Source of the DNA: Xiphias gladius
Lineage: Eukaryota > Chordata > Actinopteri > Istiophoriformes > Xiphiidae
NCBI RefSeq assembly: GCF_016859285.1
Contig: NC_053401.1
Location: 4,161-68,160 of the forward strand
Direction of reading: 5' to 3'
DNA length: 64,000 bases
This document shows positions 10,473 through 22,600 of this stretch, in pieces (the stretch's first letter is position 1; each line of letters opens with the position of its first letter). The notes beneath the pieces are model-generated. The model was not told the origin of the DNA, made no database searches, and was given only the letters and a program-made list of their open reading frames with translations. The translations under genes and the position numbers were made by a program.

Positions 10473-13294
10473 CTAAAACTCATCGTGTCGCAGTAAAGCC
10501 TCTCCAAAGTCCGTCACTTGACTTCCAACAAACACGTCATATTTATCAAGAATTTCTCTCTTGGTCAGTTTTCCATCCTGAACAAAAACATAAAAAACAG
10601 GTGTTAGACAGGTAAATAGTTACAGACTGAACAGATTAATTTGGGATTAATTTAAAAACATCACTATGAACTTGTTGAACAGGTGAGCGTAAATATGAAG
10701 CAGTAGTGTTAAACAGATAAACATGTGCACTAAAGACATATAAAAATGAAGCAGTCGTATTAAACTAAAACCAGTTTGACCTTGTTGGTGTCGGACTCGT
10801 GCAGTAGGTGTTTGGCTTCAGCTTCAGCGTGGTCGTAATCAGATGGAAGGATCCAGTCTAGAGTTTCCTCTTTATCCATCTTACCATCGTTGTTTTTGTC
10901 TCTGAACTCTGAAAACTGTTGACGTTCTGTTGCCACCCACTCTGGTTCTTCTTCATTGTCCTCTTCAGTGTACATGTCACCTGAATGAAAGATTAAATGA
11001 TTAAAGATTAGAGGAGAATGGGATTCTTGACACTGCGTGATCTGTTTAAATTAATTCAATAATTAATTAATTCAATAATTACCAGAATTGTGAGGGAAAA
11101 ACACTAAGCTCCTCAAAATAACCTTTAAGTGTGGTGATATGTATTTTTCATGTTCAGACTCAAATGAATGAAATTAATTGACTCTACTAACTCTTCCACC
11201 TGTCCCACCCTAGATTCAATTCAAACTTTTCTTTACTCACAAACCCCAACCAGACGTCCTCCTCCTGACCCACCTTCTCCACCTCACCTACCTCCTCCTC
11301 TTCCTCTTCCTACTTCTACTTCCTACCTCTACCCTAACACTAACCCTCGTTTGTAAACTCTTCAACTACCCGATCACTGAGTGCCCTGATCTGTCGGTTA
11401 CTCAACACTCACCGTTTAAAAGTTCATTTAAAAAGATAACATTACCTGAGTACGCGGTCAATGTGTACAGTACTTCTTACCGATGTACTCCTTCAGGTCG
11501 ATGAAACCATCTCCATTCTTGTCGATGTCTTCCATCGTTTCCTGTGAGAGTAAGCAGACAGGTTTAAATAGAAGTATAAATGTACAAGTTTAAAATACTG
11601 TATGATCCTGATTCAGTGACATCTCATGAGCTCAGTGACATCACTCTCACCTGTACCACGATGTCCTTCATGTGTTCATGATCTTCAGGGTGAAGAAAAG
11701 CTGTGAACTCATGTTTATCTGCGATCAAATCTCCATTTCTGTCTGCAACTCTGAAACGTCTTTCATCCCTCAGCATCATGTGGGTGTAATTATACTCTGT
11801 GTCTGTCTGAGGGTCATCTGTCAGAGGTAATCAATCAATGAACTGATCAGAGAATCAATCAGAGGATAAATCAGAAGATCAGTCAGAAGGTCACTTGACA
11901 TCATGTGGGTGTAGTTATACTCTGTCTGTTTGCGGATCATCTATTAGACGTAATCCGAGGTTTGATCAGAGGATCAATCAGAAAATTGATCACTGAGAGT
12001 GTGTCTGCTATTTGACATGAATGTGACTTAGTAAAACCTTATTAAACACTAACTGAGTGTTTGATTCTTTACAAATGATTAAAAACAGACGCCTCCTATG
12101 TGAGTGTTTAACTTATTAAATACTGAGTGCTTGAGCGTTTACCCAGGTAACTTCCATATGTGACGTTCTTATACTCTTCCCAACTGATCAGACCATCGTT
12201 GTTCATATCAAAGTCTTTCCACTGATGCTCCACATTGTCATAAATGTGTTTCTTCTGAGCATTTTTGATCCAAACCTTCAGCTCCTCTTCAGAGATAAAA
12301 TCGTCTTTGTTACTGTCGATTTTGTCCACGATGATGCTGCAGAGACAGCAGAGCTGTTAATTAAAGTTTGTTTTATTATTAACCAGCTCAAACTATTAGA
12401 AACTAGGAAGTATTAAATCACATCTCTTAACATTAAAGACTGACATACAGTATACCTGATTGAGCTGTCTGAGATGATCTGCTATTAGATAATTTGCTAT
12501 TACATCTCTATTGAGTTATTTAAAATTATCATCAGTGTCTAAGAATGATTTAATGAAGACGCGAACACATTTTTAAAAATGCTTAATTTTTCACCAAATA
12601 AGATGTAAAAATGTTTCTTCTCTGCTTTAACAGCTGAACACTGTTAAAACATCAAACATATAGTTTGCTGTTGTTGAGTCTGTGTCACTAAATGAATGAA
12701 ACTGAATAATTTTAACTAACATAAACTGCAGGCTCTGTGTAAGCTAAGGGAAAAAAAGCACAGCCTTAACTTGTTGGACCAGTTGTGGATATTGCAACTG
12801 TGTATCAGGAAATATAAACCAGAATGTTCCCAACAAATGGACACGTTTACAGGAAGACGGTGATACACACAGGTACACAGGTCATGTGTTGCTGTGTAAT
12901 GTGTAGAAGAAGTTTGTGTTAAGATTTTATTGTGTTTTATATGAATGTTGTCCTACATGTCTGTTGTACATAGATCTCTATTGAGTTATCTTTATAAGCA
13001 CTGTATATATTTACGCATATTTATGTTATGTAAATAGTCTGTGAATATGTTTGACTTATCTGAACTTAAAACTCACCCGAGCCTCCGTTTGCTCTCCTCT
13101 GGTGGGAGGTGGTCGAAGGTTTTGGCTTCATCTTGACCCAGAAAAGCTTCGTGATCGTACTCGTAGTTGTTGTTGTCGTCATGTTCGAGACGGCTGAGTG
13201 GTTCTTCATGAAGAACTCGACTCTTCTTCTCTGTCGGTTTACTGCTGCCGTAGACAATGCAGACGACGAAACACATCAGCAACGGGCGCAGCAT
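10473..13294 (-). CDS. calua: Calumenin, complete coding region, 6 coding exons, 314 aa
   Basis: Coding exons in transcript order are 13077-13294, 12143-12336, 11651-11817, 11481-11541, 10781-10980 and 10473-10577, and all phases agree. The product is a CREC-family, low-affinity Ca2+-binding protein of the ER and secretory pathway. It opens with a signal peptide ([16 protein letters not shown]). Six EF-hand regions follow, with loops such as [48 protein letters not shown] and [12 protein letters not shown]. The C-terminus is HDEF, the calumenin ER-retrieval signal. Length is within one residue of mammalian calumenin. An acceptor (CAG at 13296-13298) just upstream of the ATG implies a non-coding first exon further 5', as in mammals. 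Fish have two calumenin co-orthologs; calua is chosen from its usual neighbours tnpo3 and opn1sw1. Confidence 0.95.
10669..10778. repeat. Short tandem duplication in calua intron 5
   Basis: ATGAAGCAGTAGTGTTAAAC near 10694 recurs as ATGAAGCAGTCGTATTAAAC near 10746, between exons 6 and 5 of the coding series. Confidence 0.45.
11899..11955 (-). repeat. Intron copy of the calua exon 4 acceptor junction
   Basis: This repeats 11774-11832, which holds the first 44 coding bases of exon 4 plus its acceptor. Exact blocks include CATCATGTGGGTGTA and TTATACTCTGT, with substitutions and a small deletion elsewhere. It lies about 125 bases upstream of the true acceptor in transcript sense. Confidence 0.75.
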
Positions 13295-13529
13295 CCTGAC
13301 ACACTGACACAGAGACAGATTTATTCATTACACATTAAAGATGTAAGTATACATCAAATATAAATTAACAGAGATATCTGTTATCAAAGGTGCTCTTTGT
13401 TTGGTTTGAAACATTTCTGAGCTCCACAGATCTGATCTGAGACTGAGATAAATGAACTAAAAACAACAGATAGACTAAAGCCATCAGAATTACAATTATC
13501 TAATTTTTATACCAACAAAAGTTGGAAAA

Positions 13530-14110
13530 ATTACAACACTGCTGGAAAGTAAGAGTTCATTTACTCAAGTACTGTGCAATTTAGTGGTACTTCTACTATG
13601 CTTGGGTATTTTCATTATCTGCTATTTTAGAATTGTAATTTACTGGATTTCAGAGGTAAATGTTGTACTTTTGACTTCACTACGATTATATGACAGCCTG
13701 CAGTTACTTTACATATGAAGATTTTATAACGAAAATAAAAGATCTGTTCATAAAATATGAAGTTTTATTACAGATTAATGTACAAATATTTCATAAAGTA
13801 TTTAAACTCAGCTGCACATTGCCAAGTGTCAACATTAAAGTTCTGCTTACATATTAATACTTCAATAGCAATCTAATAATATAGGCCTAATACTAAAACA
13901 CTGAAATTAATCATTTTACATGATAAGTATTTTTTTTTAACTTTTTTATTATACTTTAAGAACATGTTGTTAATAAGTCATTACTTTTACCTGAATAAAA
14001 TTTTGTTTGCAGAACTTTTACTAGTAACAAAGTATTGTTTTTACAGTGTAGTACTGCTACCTTCACTTAGGGAAATGATATGAGTACTTTCACTACTGCT
14101 GATCATATGC
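13530..14110. repeat. Common teleost interspersed repeat (TTTACTCAAGTACTGTGCA type)
   Basis: The sequence carries the pattern found widely in fish DNA: TTTACTCAAGTACTG, then GGTACTTCTACTatgcTtGGGTATTTTCATT, then TGACAGCCTGCAGTTACTTTACA. A related copy lies at 18870-19110 on the opposite strand. Class not assigned; probably a non-autonomous DNA element. Confidence 0.55.
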
Positions 14111-14881
14111 AACACTGATGTAACTGAGCATGATTTTTCTGGTTGTTCTTCTGTCTTTATAATATACAGTAGAGAGGACAGTAAACTCATGCTGATGGAA
14201 CTGAATGAGGAGGTAAATCATGACATAAAGTAGAAACTTCTTGCTATGACAAAAAGACAAATATACAGACTTTAACCTCTTTAATATCTATTACAAAATA
14301 GATTAATCAAAGTTTATGTTCAGCAAAATGTTTTCATCAACACAAACTGTCTATTCTGTGATGATAATAAAGCATTCACTGTGCAGCAGTTACACATAGA
14401 AACTCTTGTCTAAGATTAACAACTTTATTTAATCTGACATCTACTGTAACTTTCAAATTTTACATTTAAATATGTCACGTTAGGTTTTTGCCACTTTCAG
14501 TATAGCCTTAAAAATGTATTTTGAAATGTTATTTTTACTCATATGAAATATAACATTCATGCATGTAACTTTACATATCTTGTACTGTGTATATGTTGTT
14601 TCCTCCTGGCTTTGTTTGATTTTTGTATGATAACTTTGTCAATAATAAATGATGTAATTAAGCCAGTTGACTATAAACCCAAACTAGATATAACCGAAGA
14701 CGCTGGAGGATTAGCAGAGAAGTAATTCGTTTAAAAAAAAAAAAAAACTCAGATCATCAGCGACTGAACTCCGTAGGAATGTAGACATGAACCAGCAATC
14801 AATCTATTTATGAATCATCCATCTAAGATAACAGAAACACCTGAGGTCTCACCTGTCCTATTGTACACCTGGTCGCTTCAC

Positions 14882-15000
14882 CTGTCCTCTGTCTGTGTTT
14901 TTTCCTCCGGTCTTCTTCACCCTCTCGCTTTTCTTCGCTGAACAATCCTCACACACTCAGGCAGAACTGTTTCCGTCCGGCAGCCAATCCGGCTCCTCTC
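14882..15000 (-). promoter_or_regulatory. calua: Candidate calua non-coding first exon / promoter at the gap edge
   Basis: Relatively GC-rich sequence precedes the assembly gap, with a CCAAT box at 14984-14988. On the minus strand a donor-like GGACAG|GTGAAG starts at 14881 and a second, GGACAG|GTGAGA, at 14852. Either could end the 5' UTR exon implied by the acceptor at 13296-13298. Low certainty because the upstream side is unknown. Confidence 0.3.
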
Positions 15001-15500
15001 NNNNNNNNNNNNNNNNNNNNNNNNNNNNNNNNNNNNNNNNNNNNNNNNNNNNNNNNNNNNNNNNNNNNNNNNNNNNNNNNNNNNNNNNNNNNNNNNNNNN
15101 NNNNNNNNNNNNNNNNNNNNNNNNNNNNNNNNNNNNNNNNNNNNNNNNNNNNNNNNNNNNNNNNNNNNNNNNNNNNNNNNNNNNNNNNNNNNNNNNNNNN
15201 NNNNNNNNNNNNNNNNNNNNNNNNNNNNNNNNNNNNNNNNNNNNNNNNNNNNNNNNNNNNNNNNNNNNNNNNNNNNNNNNNNNNNNNNNNNNNNNNNNNN
15301 NNNNNNNNNNNNNNNNNNNNNNNNNNNNNNNNNNNNNNNNNNNNNNNNNNNNNNNNNNNNNNNNNNNNNNNNNNNNNNNNNNNNNNNNNNNNNNNNNNNN
15401 NNNNNNNNNNNNNNNNNNNNNNNNNNNNNNNNNNNNNNNNNNNNNNNNNNNNNNNNNNNNNNNNNNNNNNNNNNNNNNNNNNNNNNNNNNNNNNNNNNNN
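15001..15500. other. Assembly gap (500 N)
   Basis: A run of exactly 500 N, a conventional placeholder length, so the true size is unknown. It may hide the calua transcription start. Confidence 0.99.
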
Positions 15501-16235
15501 TTCAAATCATTTTTTCAGTTTCAGCCTGCTTTCACCCACATTTAAGTCTCAAAATTCAAACACACGTGTGACCAAACACAGCAGCAGAACAATCTATACA
15601 CGCATGCAGAAAACCTATGTTTTTAGACTTTTATCTGCACAGGAAGCTTTTTAAATACAAACAGGGGAATAAACCTAAAGTTTGAAATATAAATGTTTAA
15701 AACTGGTATTTACTCACATTGGGATGGTTTTATCTGTAAAATATTTTTGTCTTTTGTTCAACTTGGTTGGGGACATACAGTAAATGACTCAGATTCATCA
15801 CAAACATTTATAAATGTTTTATTTGTGGATAATAAAACACTGTTCAGCATTTCTCGCCATAAAATACAACTGACATAAAGTCAATATGATATGTTAAACT
15901 CTGTGATTATAGAACAAAGTGATTATTGAGAAGAAAACTGTTCAGTGAATCATGAGTCGAATTTCACATCAAATCTCTCTTGTGTTTATCATTAATTCAT
16001 TTGTTTTTGCTCTCTGATTGGCTGCTGATGATCATGCTGTTCCAGTAACGACTCCTCTGATTGGACCGTTTTCATGTTGTCATCTCTCTGAGGAGTCTGA
16101 TGTCATTACTGTGTCACACACCCGTGGACCCACCTGAGGACGGTCCACACTTTCTGACATCAGATAATCTTGAGAGTTTCTCTGGTGTGTGTTGTCTCAG
16201 GTCAACCTGCTGGTTCCTCTTTGACAGAAAACAGA
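15501..16235. other. Intergenic, calua to the orphan frame
   Basis: No gene recognised. Two CTCTGATTGG motifs (inverted CCAAT) near 16010 and 16048 form a short duplication of promoter-like character on the minus strand. Confidence 0.4.
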
Positions 16236-16526
16236 TCAGTCTGACACCTGCAGCTGCTGCTCACTCATGGGGTTTGATGATGATGATGATGATGGAGGGT
16301 AAAGCAGAGAGAGTCTTCTGGTGTAGACTCCCTGTCTGCCATGTAGACTCTCTGACTGTGAAGAAGACGCAAAGTTTTGACTGAAAGCTCTGGTGTTGTA
16401 TGAAGGGTCCTCCAGAGAGAAAACAGGTCGACTGGAGCTCACCTGTTTATCACAGAGAGGAGAGAATTCAGGCTGAGGCTCAGTTTTGTCTGGTTTTCTT
16501 TTATCTCCCTCTGTGGGTTTTTCTCT
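16236..16526 (-). CDS. Orphan exon-like open frame of unknown identity
   Basis: A frame without its own good start runs from an acceptor-like TATAG near 16525 to a stop at 16236-16238. It encodes a charged segment (EKPTEGDKRKPDKTEPQPEF) followed by a Ser-rich one (VFSLEDPSYNTRAF, then SLLYPPSSSSSSNP). The composition resembles a cytoplasmic tail. It lies 3 kb downstream of the last cdhr5 exon on the same strand and could be an alternative 3' exon of that gene, a separate gene, or chance. A second acceptor (TTCTCTCAG|GTACAAAC near 16605) opens a different frame. I do not recognise it. Confidence 0.22.
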   Translation of the reverse strand, partial: REKPTEGDKRKPDKTEPQPEFSPLCDKQVSSSRPVFSLEDPSYNTRAFSQNFASSSQSESLHGRQGVYTRRLSLLYPPSSSSSSNPMSEQQLQVSD

Positions 16527-18524
16527 ATACAGAGGTCACAGAATTCAGACTCATGGCTTTGGGAGTTTGAACTGGTCCAGCTGAACCTCAGTTTGTACCT
16601 GAGAGAAGAGAGTTTTTATGATGGCATCTCAGCACACCTGCAGCAGTTTCCAGCAGCTGTTTGTAAATTCAGCCATGTTGAAACATCAGTGTTTACTCAG
16701 TGGAGATTGATCATCACTAGATTCAAACAGACTAGTCACTACTAAAAACAGGAGCTGTAAGAGAACCAAATTTATTATTAAGGCTCCACCATCAGAATAA
16801 ATGGGCGGGCAGGGTTCAATTTAGCTCAGTTTTTATAGAAGAAGTTCGTCTGACTGTGATGACTCCTGATTCACTGTATTCACACAGATCACTAATGAGT
16901 GAACTAGATGGATATATGGATGTAATTCGGATTAAACAGACATATCTGAATAAATATTTAAAACTTTATAATTCTGCCTGTGGTTTAGTGTAATGTTGTT
17001 TTATAATTCAGATATCAATAACATATTTAGTCATTTTCATCACTTAGAAAGAATAAGGTCTGTGGGCTGTTATATATGATCTGTCTGTTCTCCTGTTTTT
17101 ACTCTTTAATGACCCAATAAGAAAATGGTTGTTTACACCATTTTCCCCAAAATGAACTAGTCAGTGTTTTATTAGAACCTGATTAAAATACTGAAGTTAC
17201 ATTACAGTTGGATTACAAAGTGTTACTGTATTTTGCATTGTTTGACAAACTGGACAGTTACATTTAAGTAAAAGAGGGTATCAGATGGGTGTATCTGTCA
17301 GTTTATAACTTGTTTTTAAGTATTTCTTACAGTTTCATTTCATCTTCTGTGTGTTGATGAGAAACTATATATTAAAAACTGGAAATCGGTTGGACAAACT
17401 GAAATTTTCTAAATCCCGTCCCACTTTACGCGAAGCCACCCTCCTTCTTTTGAGTGTATTTTACACGTATGTAAACATCATTGTGTTGGTCCTTCATCCA
17501 TGATTAGACATGACTCCTGTAACAGGAAGTTCACCCTGTCCAGCTCTCTGATCCAGGTCTGAGATCTGAATCCTAATCTAGGATTACCAAAGCCCCCAGA
17601 GTGCCCCTGAGCCACACTGAGACATTCCCAACAGCTGAGACTCTTATTTCTGTCTGTTATTAGATGAGACTCCAGTTTAAACCTGTCTTTAGCGACAGCT
17701 GGATACCTGGGCAGGTTCACCTGATGGGGCTGAGTTTTACACACCTGCAGTTCACATGAACTCCTAGATCATTTAGTGCTCGGTCACACTTTATTTTGGA
17801 TGTCAGGGTAGATAGACAGACAGGTCAATATTTTAACGTCAGGAGTCTTATATTTAAATTAAAATATCAGTGGGAAAAATCACAGCTGTTTTCCTGAAAT
17901 TTATCAGCTCTATGTTTTACAAAAAGCTCTAATGTTCACCATACTGAGAACTACACACGATACTGCAGATTATTAATTTGCTCTCTTACACAGAAACACA
18001 GGACAACACATTAAACTGCAGATAGATGTTAATGTAAACACAGCACAGACTGACTTCCACTGCACTGATGTAGGCTATAAACAGAAACACATGACAGGAA
18101 GTCCACACTGACTATCAAAACATCTCGTAAGTGAAGAGCAGCTTTAAACTCACCGTTTGAAACCACAGTAAACACTTTCAAAGAAAACACAGGAAATATT
18201 ACAAAGACATGAGTTTATCTTAATATAAACAGTTATTAACCATGTGAAACCACAGTAATCTCTAAAGAAGAAGAGGTAACAGAGGAAAGGAGAGAATCAG
18301 GAGAGATTGACAATTTTACATCCCCTGTACAGAATCTAATACAGTTGGACAATGACTCTGACCTTTTCGAGCTCTGTGTTATCTGCCTCATAAATCTAAC
18401 ACATGTTGTGTTGAAAAGATTGTTTAAATAAAGATGTGAGTATAATCAGGAAAATGTAATTAAAGTATCAAAAGTAGTACCCATTGCAAAGAAATGGCCC
18501 CTGTGAGTGTTTTATCTAATAATG

Positions 18525-18525
<1 letters not shown>

Positions 18526-18587
<62 letters not shown>

Positions 18588-18618
18588 ATATATATATATA
18601 TATATAATATATATAAAT
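18526..18618. repeat. (GT)n(TA)n microsatellite
   Basis: A GT run of more than 20 dinucleotides passes into interrupted TA repeats. Confidence 0.95.
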
Positions 18619-18869
18619 AAATAATATAATAGTGACATCTTCAAATCACTCTTGTTGTCCAACAAACAATCAAATGTCAAATGTTTCAGTTTGCTGCAAT
18701 TTAAAACAAGGAAAATCCAAAAGTCATCACATTAGAGAAACTGACAACGTGAAAATTTTCATGCTTTTCTGCATGAAAAAAAACTTAAATGATTCATCAG
18801 TTATCATAACTGTTGCTGGTTAATTTCTTTACAACAAACTGATTAATCAACTAAGCGTCAAATTTACTG

Positions 18870-19110
18870 TCTTGTAGTTGAGTATTTTACAGAGCATTAT
18901 ATTTTAAAAGTTCATGTTTTGCTTGTGAAATCATAAATTGTAAAGTAACTGCAGCTATCAGATAGTAACTATTACATTATTTCACAATTGTAGTGAAGTA
19001 GAAAGTGTAATGTAATGGAAATACTCAAAGTACAAATACCTCAAATCTGTAATTAACTACAAAATTTTAGTAAAAGTGCTTAGATACTTTTCACCACTGA
19101 TTTAAGATTG
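18870..19110. repeat. Interspersed repeat, same family as 13530-14110, opposite strand
   Basis: The reverse complement contains GGTATTTGTACTTTGAGTA and AGTAACTGC-type segments in the order seen in the copy at 13530-14110. Confidence 0.5.
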
Positions 19111-19612
19111 AAGTAACCTTTAATAACCGTCCTGATTTATACCTGCACTAACTGACGTTTTTGTCCACATGTTTTCAGCAGGAACAAGTAGTGACACAGC
19201 ACTGACATACTGTATCATCACCTTTTAAGTTGATATGTTGAACTTGTGATCAAACCGCTGCTTATTTCCACATCCAGCAGTAACAGAGCAGCATGATCCT
19301 TCCTCTGGAGTGGGGTCTGTGTCCACCTGATGAATCTAAGTCCAGTATTCCCTCTCTGTTAGCTCTGTTTTTAGTCCCCACCAGCTCCTTAGAGCAATCT
19401 CTGGCTCTTTAGCTGCTAAATGCTCCACTATGTTCACCAGCTGGTCTCTAGCTGTGTCTGTCTGCTGTTTGCTGCTGAGAAGGTAGTGGGCAGTGGCTTT
19501 TCACAGCCTTTTCTCTGAAATCATCTGCCTGCTGTAGTCGAGATCGATGCTAAGAGAGTTTAGAAACCAAGTCTTCAGGTATTTTAAAGTTTAAAACATC
19601 TTGTCAGGTGTT

Positions 19613-22600
19613 TTAAAGTGTCAGTGTTTGAGTTTGTACCACGTTTGGATGTTTTTCCAGAGCGACAGCTGTGTGTTCTTCAGGGTTTCTTTGTAAACGC
19701 CGTCTCTTCACTGTTCGAAACAGCAGAAACAGAAGAGCTGATAGAAACATCAACAGAATCATTGCTGCTATTCCTCCTGCCAGTCTGCTATCCATATCTC
19801 CAAACATCTGCTGCTCGGTGAATGCACCATGAGGGACTGCAGAGAGGAGAGAGCTAATGTCAGTGAACGTACCATGAGGAACATGAGAATGTCTGTGTCT
19901 GAAATCACGCCCTTGTCCACCAGAGGTGTTGAGTACATGTATGAATAAATCTTTACCAACAAATCTCCAGGGTGAAGTGACTGATGGTGAAGCATATTGT
20001 CACTGACTGAGTCAGTAGTTTTTATCAGTGGAGCTCCTCGCTGTTGACTGAGCTCTGCTGTAATTCACTGTTCGTTATTTCATCATTAAAAGTTTATTTA
20101 AAGACAGCTACTGCCACAGAAACAATCGTAATAATAAAAAATTCTAATCTGTTGACTCTGTCATTGTTTAATAGGCTGCTTACTTATTAACTATATGTGC
20201 AGTGATTGTGTAGACCAGTTCAGTACTGAACTGAAGGTCACAGTTTGAACCACAAACAGGCTGACCTGAAGACAGTATGAATCAGAGCTGACTGTGGGGC
20301 TGTATGAACAGTGATGCACTCATCGACTGTTGTACACACTGAATTCATCTGAATGTTGATGCAACTGCTAAGCTTATTAAAAGGTGAATGAACTAAAGTC
20401 AGTGAGTACAAATCTTTGAGCTGAAGTATACAAAGTGATTGATTTCCACCTCCACCACACTCAGTAGTTTACTCCTATAGAGTTGTACAACAGAAATTTG
20501 TGTTTCTGTAATATACAGAGTTGTATCGATGAATTGTTAGCAGTTTTTGTTCCACTGTGACAGAGGATATGGAGAAGAGTAAATGTAGTGCACTATGTGG
20601 TAAATGTGGAGGGATTTCAGTAATCTGTTATAGTCTGTGTGAATAAAAGAAAAACCAGTTCTGTCATAATCAACTGCTACAGTTTGTGCTGCTGATTGTT
20701 TGTGTCGTCTCCGACTTCACTGATTATCTCCTAACAAGGGGGGTGGAGGTGTAGGTGCAGTCAGTTATCTCATTAAGGAAACCGATTATTATTCCATCAG
20801 TTGGACTGATCAGTTAGTGATCAATGAGAGATCAGTGGATCAGAAAACCTAGATGAACACCTGATTCAGCCCCCTCCTTCTCAGTCCACAGTCCACTGCT
20901 CCTCCACTGGGGGTTAATCCTGCTCTTTTACTGTGTTGTTTCATGTCACACAACCTCACATGTTTGTAGTGTTTGTGTGTTCAGGTTCACATGTGTATAC
21001 ATTTGTCCTCGTGTTTTAACAAGTTTACCTAAGAACCAGGTTGCATCAATCATGATATTATGATGTGACATTATCACAGATCTCTTAGTACTAGAGTTTC
21101 TGTCAGCGCATCAATAACAATAAATGTCATTAGAAAAATGTGAAAGAAATGTGCGAACTCATTTAAAAAACAGCATCAACATTACACAGAGTGCGCCTAC
21201 ATTGATATTAGTATCCTAGTCATAATGTGTTTCAGATGTTGTTTGAGCACATAAAACATCAGAGGTCTTGTTTCAAAAACCTGAATAATCCTTAATCTGA
21301 TCCAGGTTTCTATGTTTTAAGAATCTTCAACTATGATATCAGCAGTACTCTGATAGAGACCAGGTCTGTGATATTTGTGGTCTGTAAACACCTGATCCAG
21401 GTTTCTGATCTGGCATGTGGGCAGGTGTTACTATTAGTTAGTTAGCTAAACAAAAATATCATAATAAACTGCAGTCCATTTTGTGATTGGGATTACACCG
21501 GCCACACGTTGACGTTCCGACCCCATGAGTGCTCAGTAGTCACTACTGCATTATTACATGAGTATTCAGTACTCATGGGTTGGACCACACCCATCTTCGA
21601 ACTCTGCCTTCATTGTGATCTCAACTATATACCTGTAAAGTTTTGTGATGCTAATGTGGGGACAAAATCTGTCCACAGACAGGCAGACATATAAACACCA
21701 GCTAAAGTACTCAAAACTGCCTCTGGGGTAGTTCTCGCTACAGTAGGTGTCTCCAGGATCATATTTTGCCATGATGTCTCTCTCTCTCTCTCTCTCTCTC
21801 TCACTCACTCACTCACTCACTCACTCACTCACTCACTCACTCACTCACTCACTCACTCACAGACTCATAAGGTGAAAACAATACCAGCCAAATGCTGTTA
21901 TGGCTGGTAACGACGTGATAATGATTTATACACTGAAATGAAACAGCAGTAATTTGGGGATACATTTTAACACCAAAGCCATTTTCATTAACATTTTCCA
22001 AAAAACTGACTTCTGCCAAAAACTCAATACCGTTGAATTCACTTTAAAATTTCTACTTTATTACACTAGAAAAAAACATGTTTTTGGTCCAAACTGGCGT
22101 GCCTTCAGGTGTTTTTGATATTTTATCTGGGTTTTTCAGTGTAGGGAGTCTTTGACAGACAAAGAGAAAACAAAGAATCTCAGCCAATATATTGTTAGGT
22201 TTCAAATATCCATATACCACCCTCAATAATCCATTCTTAGCTGTGATTTAGTTGTAAAGCTTAAAGCTCACCTGCTTGTCCTCTCTGCAGGACTTCAATA
22301 TCCACTGAAGCTGAAACTTCTTCTCCTGATTCTTCATCTCTGGCTACAACCTGCAGGATAATCAAACATCCAGAATAAACATTACAACAAGGATTTTATA
22401 CTGCAGTTCATATGTTCAGTTTATACATTGCCAGTTTATTTCCTCCCTCAGAGGTAAAAACCTCCAGTCATAAATATTCCCTGATTGACATTAAACACTG
22501 GATCAGATCTGATGTTGCTGAAGTGGATTCACACTGTGAAGCTTTTAGTTTTAATCTTAAGTCTGATCCTCCTGCTGATCCTGCTGTTAGACACCAGTCT

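Larger units (their letters stand above)
16620..19610. other. Region downstream of cdhr5, no gene recognised
   Basis: Mostly AT-rich. An 88-codon minus-strand frame at 17478-17744 has no recognisable similarity and no clear splice context. Also present are a (GT)n(TA)n microsatellite at 18526-18618 and an interspersed repeat at 18870-19110. Confidence 0.5.

Noticed and set aside
11168-11356. Proline-rich 62-codon plus-strand frame
   Set aside because: It lies inside a calumenin intron in a CCTCCT-rich low-complexity stretch.
14895-15545. Open frames of 182-216 codons across the N gap
   Set aside because: They are made almost entirely of ambiguous residues from the 500-base gap.
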